NCBI GenBank assembly: GCA_030247885.1
Contig: JAPDRO010000002.1
Span: forward strand, 682,001 to 746,000
Reading direction: 5' to 3'
Length of the DNA stretch: 64,000 bases
Origin: Taxawa tesnikishii (nom. ined.)
Lineage: Eukaryota > Ascomycota > Dothideomycetes > Dothideales
Of this stretch, positions 24,786-36,037 are shown piece after piece (within the stretch, counting starts at the first letter, position 1; every line of letters begins with the position of its first letter). A program made the position numbers and the translations under genes. The notes under the pieces were generated by a model that did no database searches, was not told the DNA's origin, and saw nothing but the letters and a program-made list of their open reading frames with translations.

Positions 24786-25127
24786 AAGCAAGACGTCTGG
24801 TCACTGACACATTGCGCTCTTTTCCTACATCTCCTGTTAGACGGTGCTGCAAAGTCAGGCATGGCAAAGGTTGGCGGATTGCACTTGCATGGCACAACAT
24901 AGAACATAGAATGCAGTGACATGCTTCACTTTAGGCTCTTTTTCAGTATGATGACAGTAGAACCTGACTAGAAGCGGATCCTTGGAACTTTCCCTTGCTT
25001 GGGCTTCATGGATTTCTTAATTGCATTCCTATCTCGAGCCTGTGTAAAGAAAGAAAGCCTACAGTTCTTTCCACGAGCAACACTCGTGGTTTCGAAGCCC
25101 TGATCACGCACGACACGTCAAGGTATA
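24786..25127. other. Convergent 3' region between Ca2+-ATPase and eIF3m genes
   Basis: 342 nt shared by two converging genes; no gene recognised. Confidence 0.55.
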
Positions 25128-26476
25128 TCACTCAACCTCTACGGCGTTCCTCTGCTGCCTGTTCGGCCTGTACCCCTGACCCGAAGCCTTTTGGTCGGCG
25201 TCACGGATCTCTTGCTCCTTCTCGCGGATAAAGTTCTCCTTCTCCTGTCTGACGACCTGGAGCACGCCGAGCAGGCTGTTGCGCCACATATCGAGACGGG
25301 ACGCGACCTCGCGCCACTGGTGCTCACCGAAGACGCGGTATGTGCTCCGGTGGATCAGGAAGGTCTGGCTTTGCTGCGAAAGCTTGCCCTCGACGAGACC
25401 GGCACGGATCACATCGATGACCCACATTTCGACATCCTCCGACGGAACTTGAAGCGCCTTTGCGATCTGGGAGTAAGGGAGGGAACGAGAGGCAGAGAAT
25501 GCGGAGAGGGAGGCGAGGGTCAAGAGACGCATCTTGCGTGTCAGCACGGCATCGTCGAGGGACGCGGACTCGAGGAAGGAGTCGTGCGATTCCTTGAAGT
25601 CGGCGTAGTCGTCCAGGTTCTCCGCCGCGAAGACCTCAAGCAGTTCAAAATGCTCCGACGAAGATTGTCGCAGAGCTTGGATCGAGTCGAGGGCTGTCAA
25701 GTCCTGGAAGTCGAAATGCGTGGGCGAGGACAGAGCTGCGGAGAGAGCACGGAGAGATAGCGACTTGGCCTCCTCGGACTGGGCGTCGGAGCCTTCTTGC
25801 AGTGTGCGCAAGGCTCTTAAAAGGTACTGGTATGCTTCCTCCGGCTCACCAGCGTCAGACGCAAGGTCGCTGATGGTCAGGTACAGCTTGCGCTGCTCTT
25901 CCTTCTCCATTTCCCATGCTGCAAGCCATGTCTCGAGATTCTTGAGCTGCGGTCGCAGTTGGTCCCAAGTGCTGTTTGTGCGGATGATCTTGAGGATGGC
26001 GAGCAGGACGTGATACCGGCTGTCCTGGTCAGGAGAGAGGGTGTTGAAGACTGTGCTGAGCACGTTCAAGGCCAGGCCGGTGCTGTTGTAGGGAGAGGAG
26101 GTGATTGGTTGCGAGAGGTTCTGGCACAGACGGGGAGGAAGATGTCTGGATCGGAGGACTGCCGAATCAGGTGCACGAGGAGGTTGTATGCGGCGATGAA
26201 TTCTGGCTAACGTGTGAGTGTGGGTTGTTCTTAATGCGGTGTAGGTATGACAGCCGAACCTCTCTCTGGCGCATTGCTGAGCGCTGTGCTTGCAGTGACA
26301 ATCTTCTTGAGCACGTCGTCCTTGTTGCTGTCCTGCTGCAACAACGGCGCAAGTTCTGATTGTAGCGACGTCTGTTGGCCTTGTGTGCTGTTCAGTTGGT
26401 CCAGGTAAGCGGCGAGCTCGTCGCACAACTCCTCGAAGGAGCCCTCTATCAGGAGCGTGTTGACCGGTGCGGGCAT
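25128..26476 (-). CDS. Eukaryotic translation initiation factor 3 subunit M (PCI domain)
   Basis: Exons 26476-26260 and 26202-25128. The start is the ATG giving MPAPVNTLLIEGSFEEL; the intron (57 nt) joins SNAPER to EFIAAYNLLVHLIRQSSD. The middle carries the helical array (NTLSPDQDSRYHVLLAI, LETWLAAWEMEKEEQRKLY) and the C-terminal half the PCI winged helix (LLTLASLSAFSASRSLPYSQ, VEMWVIDVIRAGLVEGKLSQ), ending in a charged coiled tail. It is a component of eIF3 in the 43S preinitiation complex. The frame breaks at GGGG 26132-26135 (minus CCCC): one more C turns FLPV into the family FLPRLCQNLSQPITSSP and gives 430 aa. No alternative splice explains the shift. Confidence 0.93.
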
Positions 26477-26717
26477 GTCTGTCTGTGTATGTATGAGGCG
26501 AAACGGGTGCGGCGTGGTTGTGGTTGTGGTTGTGTATGGGAATTGAGGAATTAATTCGTCGCTGATGCGCTTCCTCCAGTATTCTGCGCGTGGTGGTGGT
26601 GGAATCAAAATCTTGGCATCGACGGCGTCGCTTATCTGATTTCAGGTAACCCTGCAAGCATCACCCTTTCTTCTTCTTCTTCTTCTTCTTCTTCTTCTTC
26701 TTCTTCTTCTTCTTCTT

Positions 26718-26750
<33 letters not shown>

Positions 26751-27027
26751 ATGCTATTATTATCGTTGCCATTTTTGTTATTATTACTACCTTACCAACA
26801 ATAACAATGAACATCTCACATGTTCACTTTACTCGTCCCATGATAATTACTGTATGTGAAGTGGATCGTATCGCAGATTGAACCAATTCAGACATTAGAT
26901 AGATGCATGGCCCGTCATTCCTTTCTTGACTCATTCCTGTACACCATATCCACATCGTAACACCAACGCTAGAGGCGAGCACATCTCCCCACCCGTCCCA
27001 ACTCCACTCCCGGTAAACCAAATCATC
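26477..27027. other. Intergenic: eIF3m promoter and mevalonate kinase 3' end
   Basis: 551 nt containing a long trinucleotide microsatellite (listed separately). On the minus strand that array reads as poly-Glu/poly-Val and is not coding. Confidence 0.55.
26667..26750. repeat. Compound microsatellite (TTC)n-(CTA)n
   Basis: About 17 TTC units run directly into about 11 CTA units on the plus strand, an abrupt motif switch within one array. It sits about 190-270 nt upstream of the eIF3m start codon, so length variation could touch its promoter. Confidence 0.95.
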
Positions 27028-28684
27028 TCAGTACCGCCAAAACTTCCAGCCCTCTCTTGTCTCCCCTTTGGCACCCCTAACACGCCCACCAGCTCCTCGA
27101 CGCCTTCCCTTCCCTCTGCAGCAACAAACTTCTCCTGATCGATCTCCTCACCCCCAATTTCGTCGGTGCCGTTGTGCAACACAGCCGGCCACAGCACGCC
27201 AACACCGTCGCCGCCCAGCGTAGTCTCATACTTCTCGAATCCCTCCTTCTCGAGTTCCACTTGGAGTCCTCGGAGGCCAGCTGATTTTGTCGAGTCTTGC
27301 ACTCCATCCTCCTCCTCCGCGATCGCGCTGCCGGGCTTCAGCAGCGTTATTGCGCAACCGCCTCCGCCAGCTCCGGTGAGCTTCGTCCAGCCTACTCCCG
27401 CGGCCTCTACCAGGTAGCGCAGGCGCTCCAGCTTGGGATGTGAGACCCCTAGTGAGTACAGAAGACCGTGGTTTACAGACATCAGATCGCCGAGCTTGGC
27501 CAGCGAGGCGGCATCACTGGCGTCGAAATCCTCGCTTTCAATGACCGCATGCGCGGATTCTGTGATTTTGTCCATGGCATCGAGGATCGAGTTTGCGACT
27601 GCCGGGTGCGATTTCTTAAGCTGTGCCACCTTGGCAACTTCGGCTGCCGTACTCTTGGGTTGTCGCGTGTCTACCAGCAACAGTGGCAATTCGGGGAATT
27701 CGCCGATGCGTTGCACTACAGGGGGCTTGGAGTAATCCGTTCGTTTGAAAAGTACTGCCTTGCCTCCTGAAGCGACTGTGTTGTCTACTCCTGAAGGGTT
27801 GCCATGAATCAGCATTTCCCCAACAAAGGCCCATCGGTTGATGCGCTCGAGTTGCTTTGCTGCCTCCTCGGGCTCTTGATCTGGATGCGGTCCGGATAGC
27901 GCCCGACACTGTATCAAAAGTGCTGTCGCTAGGCAAACCGAGATGCTAGCGCTTGATCCAAGACCAGCGCCTATAGGCAGGGTCGATCGCAGGGTGTATA
28001 TACAGGCGGGAGAATTGTGGCTTCCTAGCGAAAGGAACAAGTAGAGAAACGAGGACGCGGCATTCTGGTGGATCTTTCTGGCTGCCTCAGGAGCTTCTGG
28101 AGAGACTTCCTCGATGTGTGGCTGCATGGCAGTGACAAGTTCGGGGTCTAGAGAGGTCACAAGGTCGTAATAACGCTTCTTGCGCGAGGGATGGTGGAAT
28201 ACAGACCATGGCAGAGCGTCAATGTCCCAAGTGTGGTTGAATTGTATGTCGCGGAAGTTTAGCGTGATTGTTCTATACGACTTTGAAAGGGTAGTAACGA
28301 GGAGGTAGGAGCGGAGGGAGATTGCGGCAGCCATTGCGGCCTGCGACCAGCTGTCAGTGAATAGCAGTGTATGAGACGAACGTGTGCATACCTTGCCATG
28401 CACGACAGCATGTTCACCGTAGACTATAACCTTGCCTGGAGCAGAGACCATGAAAGCAGGCGCAAGAGGGAGGACACCTTTCGCGCATGGGTAGGTCGAA
28501 TACGTGGCTTGCCATTGGCCTGTGGTCCGGTCGAGCCGTCCACTAGCATTCTGTCGTCCGAGTGTTCGTCTGAGGAAGAAGAGGAGTGTGGGCCATTTGT
28601 GGGCAAGGAGGCGCTCAGTGTGCCATTGCGCGTGGGGAGTGATCTGCTGTTCCCGTTGACGGTGTTTGTTCTGGTGGTGGCCAT
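27028..28684 (-). CDS. ERG12: Mevalonate kinase
   Basis: Exons 28684-28392 and 28340-27028. It phosphorylates mevalonate in the route to isopentenyl diphosphate and ergosterol. A Ser-rich, low-complexity N-terminal extension of about 75 residues precedes MVSAPGKVIVYGEHAVVHGK; then AAMAAAISLRSYLLVTTL, the GHMP ATP loop LPIGAGLGSSASISVCLATA, NPSGVDNTVASGGKAVLF, VDTRQPKSTAAEV and the third GHMP motif KLTGAGGGGCAITLL. Two frame breaks occur. At GGG 28468-28470 (minus CCC) one more C joins the extension to LAPAFMVSAPGK. At CCCC 27074-27077 (minus GGGG) one more G gives the conserved ending GWKFWRY and a stop at 27028. With both, each exon is a whole number of codons and the protein is 535 aa. The intron is phase 0 between HGK and AAM. 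Confidence 0.95.
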
Positions 28685-29547
28685 GGAGGGCTCTTCCTGG
28701 GCGTCGCGTGGTGCAACAGAAACCGTATATCGTGTGCTAGCAGTGGAATGTCGAAATCAACACGCCCTGGAAGTGTTTTGCGGAGGGGAGGCAAGGAAGC
28801 GGGAGTGGGAGTGGGAGTTCGAGTGGGAGGCAGTTGGGTGTTGGGTTGGGCGAACAGACATGGACCCGTGCAGCGTGAGTGAATGAACGTATGAACGTAT
28901 GAACGAATGAAGGAATAAATTGATCGAACCATAATCTTGACGACCCCTGTTAGCTGGTCGCTACCCCGGATTCCGGTGCCTGAAACCATCCATGTCACTC
29001 CGCAGAACAAGCATGTATTGTTGAATAATCCAATGCACGCGATTTGATAGGGGACTGGGACCGTGTCTGACATGCGACCAGCTGCTATGTCCATGTTCCA
29101 CACGGTCGGCAACGTACATGTCTGTATGCTGGAACTCCTCCTTGTTCCACGCTGCACCTTTCCGCTTCTTGTTCTTCTTCTTTCGCGCAGCAGAGAGAGA
29201 CAAGACGGCTTGGAAAACACCAGACTGCAAAACACGAAGTATAGATGGTGGGACAAAGCACGGCGGACCAATACGTTTTGCATCCGAACTATTGAGGCAG
29301 CGCGAGCGAGTACGCGCGTACTCGGCTAAGACCGAGGCTCGGGTACTCGCGTGCTCGGGTATTCGGACTCGACACCCAGCAGCTTCCTGTCTGAGGCTAG
29401 GCTAGACTGACTAGTCGATGGTCCAGAGTCACGACTCTACCCTCTCCTGCATTGGATTGGATTGGACTGGACTGGATTGGACTGAATTGGACTGGACTGT
29501 GCTGTTGTTGGACAGATGTCAGTGACGAAGAAAACTTGTCAGGCACA
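28685..29547. other. Divergent intergenic region between ERG12 and DPP5 genes
   Basis: 863 nt that should hold both promoters. No gene recognised. It contains a GGATT/GGACT pentamer array (listed separately) and, at about 29300-29360, CG-rich inverted-looking stretches (GTACGCGCGTAC). Confidence 0.5.
29451..29499. repeat. Pentamer tandem repeat (ATTGG/ACTGG)
   Basis: About ten copies of a 5-nt unit alternating between ATTGG and ACTGG, ending about 50 nt before the DPP5 start codon, so it probably lies in its 5' UTR or core promoter. Confidence 0.88.
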
Positions 29548-32235
29548 ATGACCGTCCGCGCCAACATGTTCACACCTCAAGTCCTGTTGTCCGTTCCTCG
29601 TCGTTCCCCGGTTCGCCCAATGCTTCGGGAACAAAAGTGCTCTACACCACCTCGACCTACTCTTTCGAATCACACCGCAAGACGGCCGAACTGAGATGTC
29701 TGGACGTCAAGAGCAAGGAGAGCAAGCTCCTCACAGACGACGACAGCGTCAGTGACCCCGTCTGGCTAGAGGATGGGACCACCTTGGCTTGTCTGAAGAG
29801 CCTGAAGGACGGATGCACAGAGCTCCTGATCGCCAGCACAGAGCCTAGCTGGGAGTGTCATGTGGCTGGGAAGATCGAGGCACCTGCCAGCAGTCTGAAG
29901 ATTGCTCACTTGTCCGACACCTCGTATGCCGTTGTCGTTGCAGCTCAAGCTTATCCGGATGGATCTCTGTACAATCCCGAAAAGGAGCTCAAGACTCAGT
30001 CCACAGGGAAACTGTACAACAGCCTATATGTAAGACACTGGGATGCATACATCGGCAAAGAGAAGAACACTCTGCTATACGGCACGCTCAAGCAGGGCAA
30101 AGAGGGAAAGTACGAGTTGAGTAGCCTAGTGAATGCATTGAGGGGAACGGGGCTGGAAAGCCCCATACCACCTTTCGGCGGCGCAGATAGCTTTGATGTT
30201 AGCAAAGGTACGTTGCCAATGTTCGACTTCCGACATCAGGCTCATAGTGGCATCTTAGCGGCATCATCTTTGTCAGCAAAGACCCAGATGAGCACCCTGC
30301 ATTGAGCGTCAAGTGTAACGCGTACTCGATCGCCTTATCAACCTTCGAAGAAGGCCAAGCACCAAAGCCGAGAGAATACCAGCTCCCCAATTTCCGAGGC
30401 GCTAGCACATCACCTGTGTTCTCGCCTGATGGGAAGAAGGCCGCTTTTCTGAGCATGAAGACGGCAGGCTACGAAGCCGACAAAAATCAGATATTCTTAG
30501 TCCCAGATGTTGCGAAGAACCACGTCGTTCACATGCTCAGCAACAATGAGGGGACCGGCTCGTGGGACAGAAGCCCTCAGGTGAGCGCCTTTCTTAGTGT
30601 TGATAACAGTGGGTTTTTCGCTGGTTGGCTTGCTGTTACTGCAAGGCGGCAACACTACTGCACGAGCATCGTGAAACCTTGAAGCCAGAGTGCCCACGTC
30701 TTAGTAGTTGTCGCTGAGTGCTAAGGGCAAGCAGAGCAGTCCATCCTCTCATGTCTTACACGGCTACAGGGAGGATGTGCTGTTATGGCTGCTTGCGGTG
30801 ATAGCCAGTCAGTCAAGTGAACTGCCTACTGAGAACACTAGCTCATCGTTCACCGAGAGATCCATGCTAACCAAAGTCTAGAACGTGGTGTTCAGCCACG
30901 ATGGTGAAACCCTTTTCTTTTCGGCTGAGGACCGAGGGTATGGTCGATTGTTCTCACTTCCTTCGGACTACAGAAAGGTGCAAGGGGCGCCTGAACCCCT
31001 GACACAACACGGCTACCTTTCCGACATCAGGCCTTTGAAGTCCGGACGTGTTTTCGTCTCGGGCAGCACCCTTGTCGATAACTCCTTCTATGCCATCGTC
31101 GACCCATCCAACGTGTCAAATCCACCATGGGCCGACTCAGCTTCCAAGAGCGGATCCGCTCTCGGCCTTAAACCAACTCAGGTCTCCTCGATCTGGTTTC
31201 CTGCTTCCAACCCATCCGTGAATAAGGAAGTACACGCATGGGTGACGAAGCCGTCGAACTTTTCGTCTGACGAGAAATATCCTCTTGCGATGCTCATCCA
31301 CGGCGGACCACAGGGCTCCTGGGCTGATTCGTGGAGCACAAGGTGGAACCCAGCCGTGTTTGCCGAACAAGGCTACGTCGTTGTCGCACCCAACGTGACA
31401 GGCTCTACTGGCTACGGTCAAGCGTTCACCGACGCGATCCGCAAAGATTGGGGTGGCGCTCCGTATCAAGACATTGTGAACTGCTTCGAATACATACAGA
31501 AATACATGCCGGAGGTTGACGTTGATCGTGCGGTGATGTTGGGAGCGTCCTACGGTAAGTCAATACTCCTCTTGCCGTCCTCATTCTTGGCGCCTGTACG
31601 AGCTGAGCTAAACCTTTTGATGAATAGGTGGATACATGGCCAACTGGATCCAAGGTCACGATCTGGGTCGTAAGTTCAAGGCGCTCGTCTGCCACGACGG
31701 AATCTTCAGCATGGCCGGTCTGCTCGCGACCGAAGAGTTGTACTTTCCATTCCACGATTTAGGCGGCACTCCCTGGTACCACCTTCCGTCCTCCTCCTCC
31801 TCCTCCTCTTCCTCCTCCTCCTCCTCGTTCCTCACGACCACAGCCTCACGCGTACAAAATGCCTTCGGTGCTTCCTCGCTCGAGGCTTGGGAGCGCAACG
31901 ACCCGTCGAAGCATCTGGACAGATGGAGCACGCCGCAGCTGGTCATCCACAACAGCAAGGACTACCGGTTGTGCATCAGTGAGGGACTGGCGGCATTCAA
32001 TGTGCTGCAAGCGCGCGGCATCGATTCCGAGTTTCTAACTTTCCCGGATGAGAACCACTGGGTACTGAAGCCTGAAAACTCATTGGTGTGGCATAAGGTG
32101 GTTCTGAACTGGATCAACCGGTTCGTGGGATTGCCCGCATTTGCGAGCAAGGACGACGTGCAGGCGATGGGAGGTACAAGGAACAAGGATGAGGACCTTG
32201 TGGAAATGATGGGTATGGGGAAACCAGAGACATAG
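29548..32235 (+). CDS. Dipeptidyl-peptidase 5 (S9C prolyl-oligopeptidase family)
   Basis: Exons 29548-30207, 30259-30580, 30882-31554 and 31628-32235. The N-terminal beta-propeller starts MTVRANMFTPQVLLSVPRRS without a signal peptide, so the enzyme is probably intracellular, unlike secreted DPP V. The catalytic domain has LAMLIHGGPQGSW, the nucleophile GASYGGYMANW (Ser at about 551), the acid in SKDYRL (Asp about 664) and histidine in DENHWV (about 696); the 32-residue Asp-His spacing matches DPP5 as I recall it. A poly-Ser stretch of 13 residues is inserted between nucleophile and acid. The frame breaks at CCCC 29606-29609: one more C joins RRS to PGSPNASGTKVLYTTSTY. The first intron also joins out of frame unless AAA 30204-30206 lacks a base (VSKSGIIFVSKDP). 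With both, 754 aa. The second intron is 301 nt, much longer than the rest. Confidence 0.92.
31788..31827 (+). repeat. TCC microsatellite inside the DPP5 coding region
   Basis: About 13 serine codons, almost all TCC, interrupted by one TCT/TCC change. It encodes the poly-Ser loop HLP(S)13FL between the catalytic Ser and Asp and stays in frame. Confidence 0.93.
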
Positions 32236-33567
32236 AGTGTATTCTCGATGGGTGAAAGAACGGGCCAGCGGCCTTGTCGTCCCTTTAAGCGTGAGGAACA
32301 AAGACTTTTCTATGCACTCTCATGAATCAGAGACGCACTGGGCCTGTTGCTGTAGTTGCAGTAGTTGCGGTGAAAAATCGAGTCAACACCGTTACGACAG
32401 GGATACGTCAAGACCAACCAAGCAATAGGTACGGACGGTCTGGAAGCTGTCAGGTCACGACATGTTTCGTAAAATTTACATATGAGCTCTGCTGTCAAAG
32501 TGAATTACCCAATTACATATATGCTAGGCAGTCGAGTGTTATCGTTTTCGAAAGTCTGGTGGAGGCAAGCAAACCCTGTAGAACCGTTAGAGCAAGGTGA
32601 CTCACTGTCTAAATGCGTCGACATGATAGGCAGTCTATCGCTGCTCATTTTACACACATAGGATTCAGCGGTGTTTTTCGTAGGACGACGTTGTATATAT
32701 ATATATATATACACATCCCGGTCATCGAGCTCAGTCTTCAACGGACACCACAAATTCACGCCGTGTCCGACAGAGGCGCGGCAAATAGACGTCGCAACTA
32801 CGAGACCGGCCAAAAAAGATGCTGTCGATCACGGCCCCCAGAGTCCTTCCGTAAGCTGTTCATCCTTACTACCAACCGAACGGGAAGACTGACCGCTGTC
32901 AGAACCGGAGCAACCGGCTTCATGGGAGGCGACATCCTCTGTGCCATCTCCTGCGAAGGCCCCATATAGAACCAGCTACGAAGATGGATGTTGCAGACGC
33001 CGTACATGTTGAGGCGGAGACTTTGGGACAGGTACGAGATGAAGGGGAGACATGACGGCAACGGAAGGGTAATTGGACAACACTGATGCAAAGAACGGAC
33101 GAGCAACGGAACGCCTGACAGGTTGTCTGGCCGAGCGTCCGGATGTGAGTGCATCTTGATCAAGGCAGACCGAAACGCGATAGGTCAGAGGCGGGCAGGC
33201 TTTTGGGTTCATGACTGTAACGAAGGTCTTTGATTCAACGTTCGCTAATCGTACACATCTGAAACCCCTTTTAGGCTCGCTCGCTCGCTTCAAGCAGGAA
33301 GGAAAAAAAAAAAAGATCCTAAACAGTGAACTGAAAGCAAATGTCATCAGAAAATCGCTGCCGCTTCATGAGAACGCTCCAGCCATGATTTGTGCAAGGG
33401 GAAGAAGGAGAAGATAAGAGGAACAAAGGCACTTTCATCAACTCACGTGAGTCTCGTAACACAACGGTACGCCTCGGCGCTCTTGGCAAGTTAGGAACGA
33501 CAGACCATCAAGTAACAAAAGACATCCGTGCATACACCTTAAAACATCACCAGACGCCCAATCACCG
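32236..33567. other. Convergent 3' intergenic region, DPP5 and C2H2 gene
   Basis: 1.33 kb with no recognised gene. A (TA)n tract of about 20 nt lies at 32693-32712 and an A12 run at 33303-33314. Confidence 0.5.
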
Positions 33568-35587
33568 TCACCGCGGCGGATAATTCAGCTGTCCCTTGAG
33601 TGAGATGACATCCTCCTGCAGTCGACTAATCCGCAACTCGTATTCGTCCTGCATGCGGGAAAACCGGCCCTCGAGGCTGCGGATGTAATTCCACAAATCC
33701 TGCGAATCCGGACCGAGGACCTCACGCATGCTGTTCCCCGAGCTGTTTTGCTGGTGTCCGCCATGCGAGGACATGCTGCTTGGGTTCGAGGAAATCTGGT
33801 TTAGAGATGTCGTGGAGGCGTTCTGCTGATGCGCCAGCATACTTGGCGCAAGCGGCACAGTCTGCATGGTTGGACGCGTAGTGGCGGCGGGGCCCAAGCC
33901 GGGCAGCGAGGGCAGATGTGTAGGTGGCGGCGGGTGTGAAGAATATTGACCGGGCTGTAGTATGGGTGGCGTGCCGCGCCCCGACCCGCGGCCGAAGTGT
34001 GCTTGTTGGAACTGCTGCGTCAGGGAAGGCGAGCGGTTGCGCAGACCGGGCTGCTCGGTCACGCCGAGCCGGTGCGCGTCTTGCTGGCCTGGTGAGAGTG
34101 GTTTGGGACTCTCGGTCATGCCCCTTGGGCGAAGACGGTGGGTGGTGGAACACCACTCCCGGTAGAGGGCGCATAGAAATGAGAGCCGGCATAGCTCGAT
34201 CCAGCCGATGGGCTCATGATGTTGCTGCTGGAGACGGGAGAGGTGGCGCCGCTGGACGAAGCCATGACGGTGCTAGGTGGGCCCATGTCGCCTCGCATCA
34301 TGCGGCCAGCTATAGGCGGATAGGTGCTCGAGTGCTGTCGATACACGGCGCGCCCTGCATCTTGAGGTGTCTCCAGGTGGGTGCGCTTGCGGCTCGGTTC
34401 ACTGACACGGCGTTGTTGCTGTTCCGACATGTCCTCCTCCTCCTCCTCCCTATCCTCCTCCCCTGTTCCCCGGGTACTCCAATCCCTCCATGTTGTCGTC
34501 GCCTGCCCTATCCTCTCCGCCACCATCGTCGTCTCCACCATCCCCTCCAAAACTCAACCGTCTTCCTGCACACCCCCGGACCTTTGTTGTGCCGCGCCAA
34601 AGCATCACCTCTTGCGAATCGTCGTCCGCACTTGGGGCAGGTGTGCGGCCTCTCTCCGGTATGCAACTTGGTGTGCCGTTTCAGGTCGTGCAACCTTCTG
34701 AATCGCGCTGAACACGTCTGACAAACATAAGGCTTTTCTTGACTGTGAGTTAACAAGTGGCTCTTCAAATTGTGATGCCGTGTAAAATCTGTGGAGCAAT
34801 AAGGGCATTTGTGCCGTTTCGCCGTTGGCGACTTCGGACTAGCTGCTGTGACACCGACCCCGGGCATGCTCATCCCTCTTGATGGACCCTCTTGAGTGTC
34901 AGCGGAGGCAGGCCCCGGATATGTAAAGGCTTTGTTGTCTCGACCCTCCTCTGCGCCTGTGGACGGAGCACTGACGCCGGGCTGGCTTGGCGCATCTGTC
35001 ATACTTGCCGGCTCCGCTACAAACGACGTGCCTGCACTGGTACCGTTGGCCGTAGCGGTCATTGAGGTTTGAGGCGCCATGTTGTCCGTCACGCCCAAGC
35101 TCAAGGAATTGGTGGGACTCGGCTCGGCCGGTTCCACCGGCGTCGAATCGCGGACTGTGATCTTCTCTACGACTTTCCGCATCGGCTCACTGAGACGGTT
35201 GGTAGCTGGTACGTCTGATGGCCTGCTCGTACCCTGTCCGCCGCCCATCAACGCGTTCAACGCGCTCACGGCGGGATTTGGGCTTGTCTGTCGTGAATCT
35301 TGTCGGCGCTGACGGCGGGCTTCTGCCACAGCAGCTGCCCCCGTTAGAGGAGACTGGGAAAGCCGCGGCAACAATCCTAATCGCGAGGACTTCGGGGAGA
35401 GCGATGCTCTGTCAGCAACCGCAGCCCTTGGATCGGACTTGTCCGCAGCGTGCGCACTCAACAGAGAGTTCTCTTTGATACTGGCGAGAGGCGCGTGCGA
35501 AAGAGGGGCAGAAGGTAACGATGTGGGTGTGAAAGGCGCAGACTTGTTCGGGGCCTGCGGTGTGATCGGTCGTGTACTGGTTGCCAT
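33568..35587 (-). CDS. C2H2 zinc-finger transcription factor with C-terminal coiled coil
   Basis: One exon. The N-terminal 255 residues are Ser/Pro/Ala-rich and disordered. Three fingers follow (about 260-340): CPYCSTDFTRHHNLKSHLLTH, then one starting CQTCSARFRRLHDLKRH and one starting CPKCGRRFARGDALARH, with TGERP-type linkers. A disordered tail leads to a coiled coil (QDLWNYIRSLEGRFSRMQDE then RISRLQEDVISLKGQL). The frame is broken in G runs of the coding strand (C runs on plus): 34573-34577 right after the last finger, 34460-34463 and 34468-34471 in an acidic stretch, and 34121-34124. Adding two, one, one and one base gives 675 codons, restores GPGGCAGRR after finger three and links to MTESPKPLSPGQQ. 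The 34460-34577 reconstruction is less certain than the last. Nuclear regulator by family; target genes unknown, so no symbol is given. Confidence 0.85.
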
Positions 35588-36037
35588 GGAGGTTGTAGTG
35601 GTACATCAACGAGCAATATAGTGCGCTACAGAGAATGTCTGCTATAGCCCGCGTCAGCAGCAGTCTGCCATGCATTCTACCCTTCGAGAGGCCCTTTGCG
35701 CTTCTTTGCCGGCCAAGAGCGCCTCTTGCGCAAATGCTTGCCCGATCGGTTGCACTCGCGCAGCCAACGCTGTCGACATGGTGCACTACAAGCGAGACTT
35801 GTGCGATTGGGAGGTCGGCGTACCTATTCAACAGCGCCAAACTCGCGTAGGCGAACAGTGTGGTATGCCGGAAGCGTCGCGCGCTGGTGTGCATGTCCTT
35901 CTCTTGCTACCATGCGAGGTGGTCTGATGTCGCGGTGCGGAACAGAGGAGCAGGCGTAAGCCAGATGGGCATCGACGGTGTCGTTTGTTCGTGTTGTTCT
36001 GACGGAACGCGACTCGGCGGAGGTTGTTCCTGGAGTG

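Noticed and set aside
26632-26814. Minus-strand open frame of poly-Val and poly-Glu
   Set aside because: It is only the translation of the TTC/CTA microsatellite.
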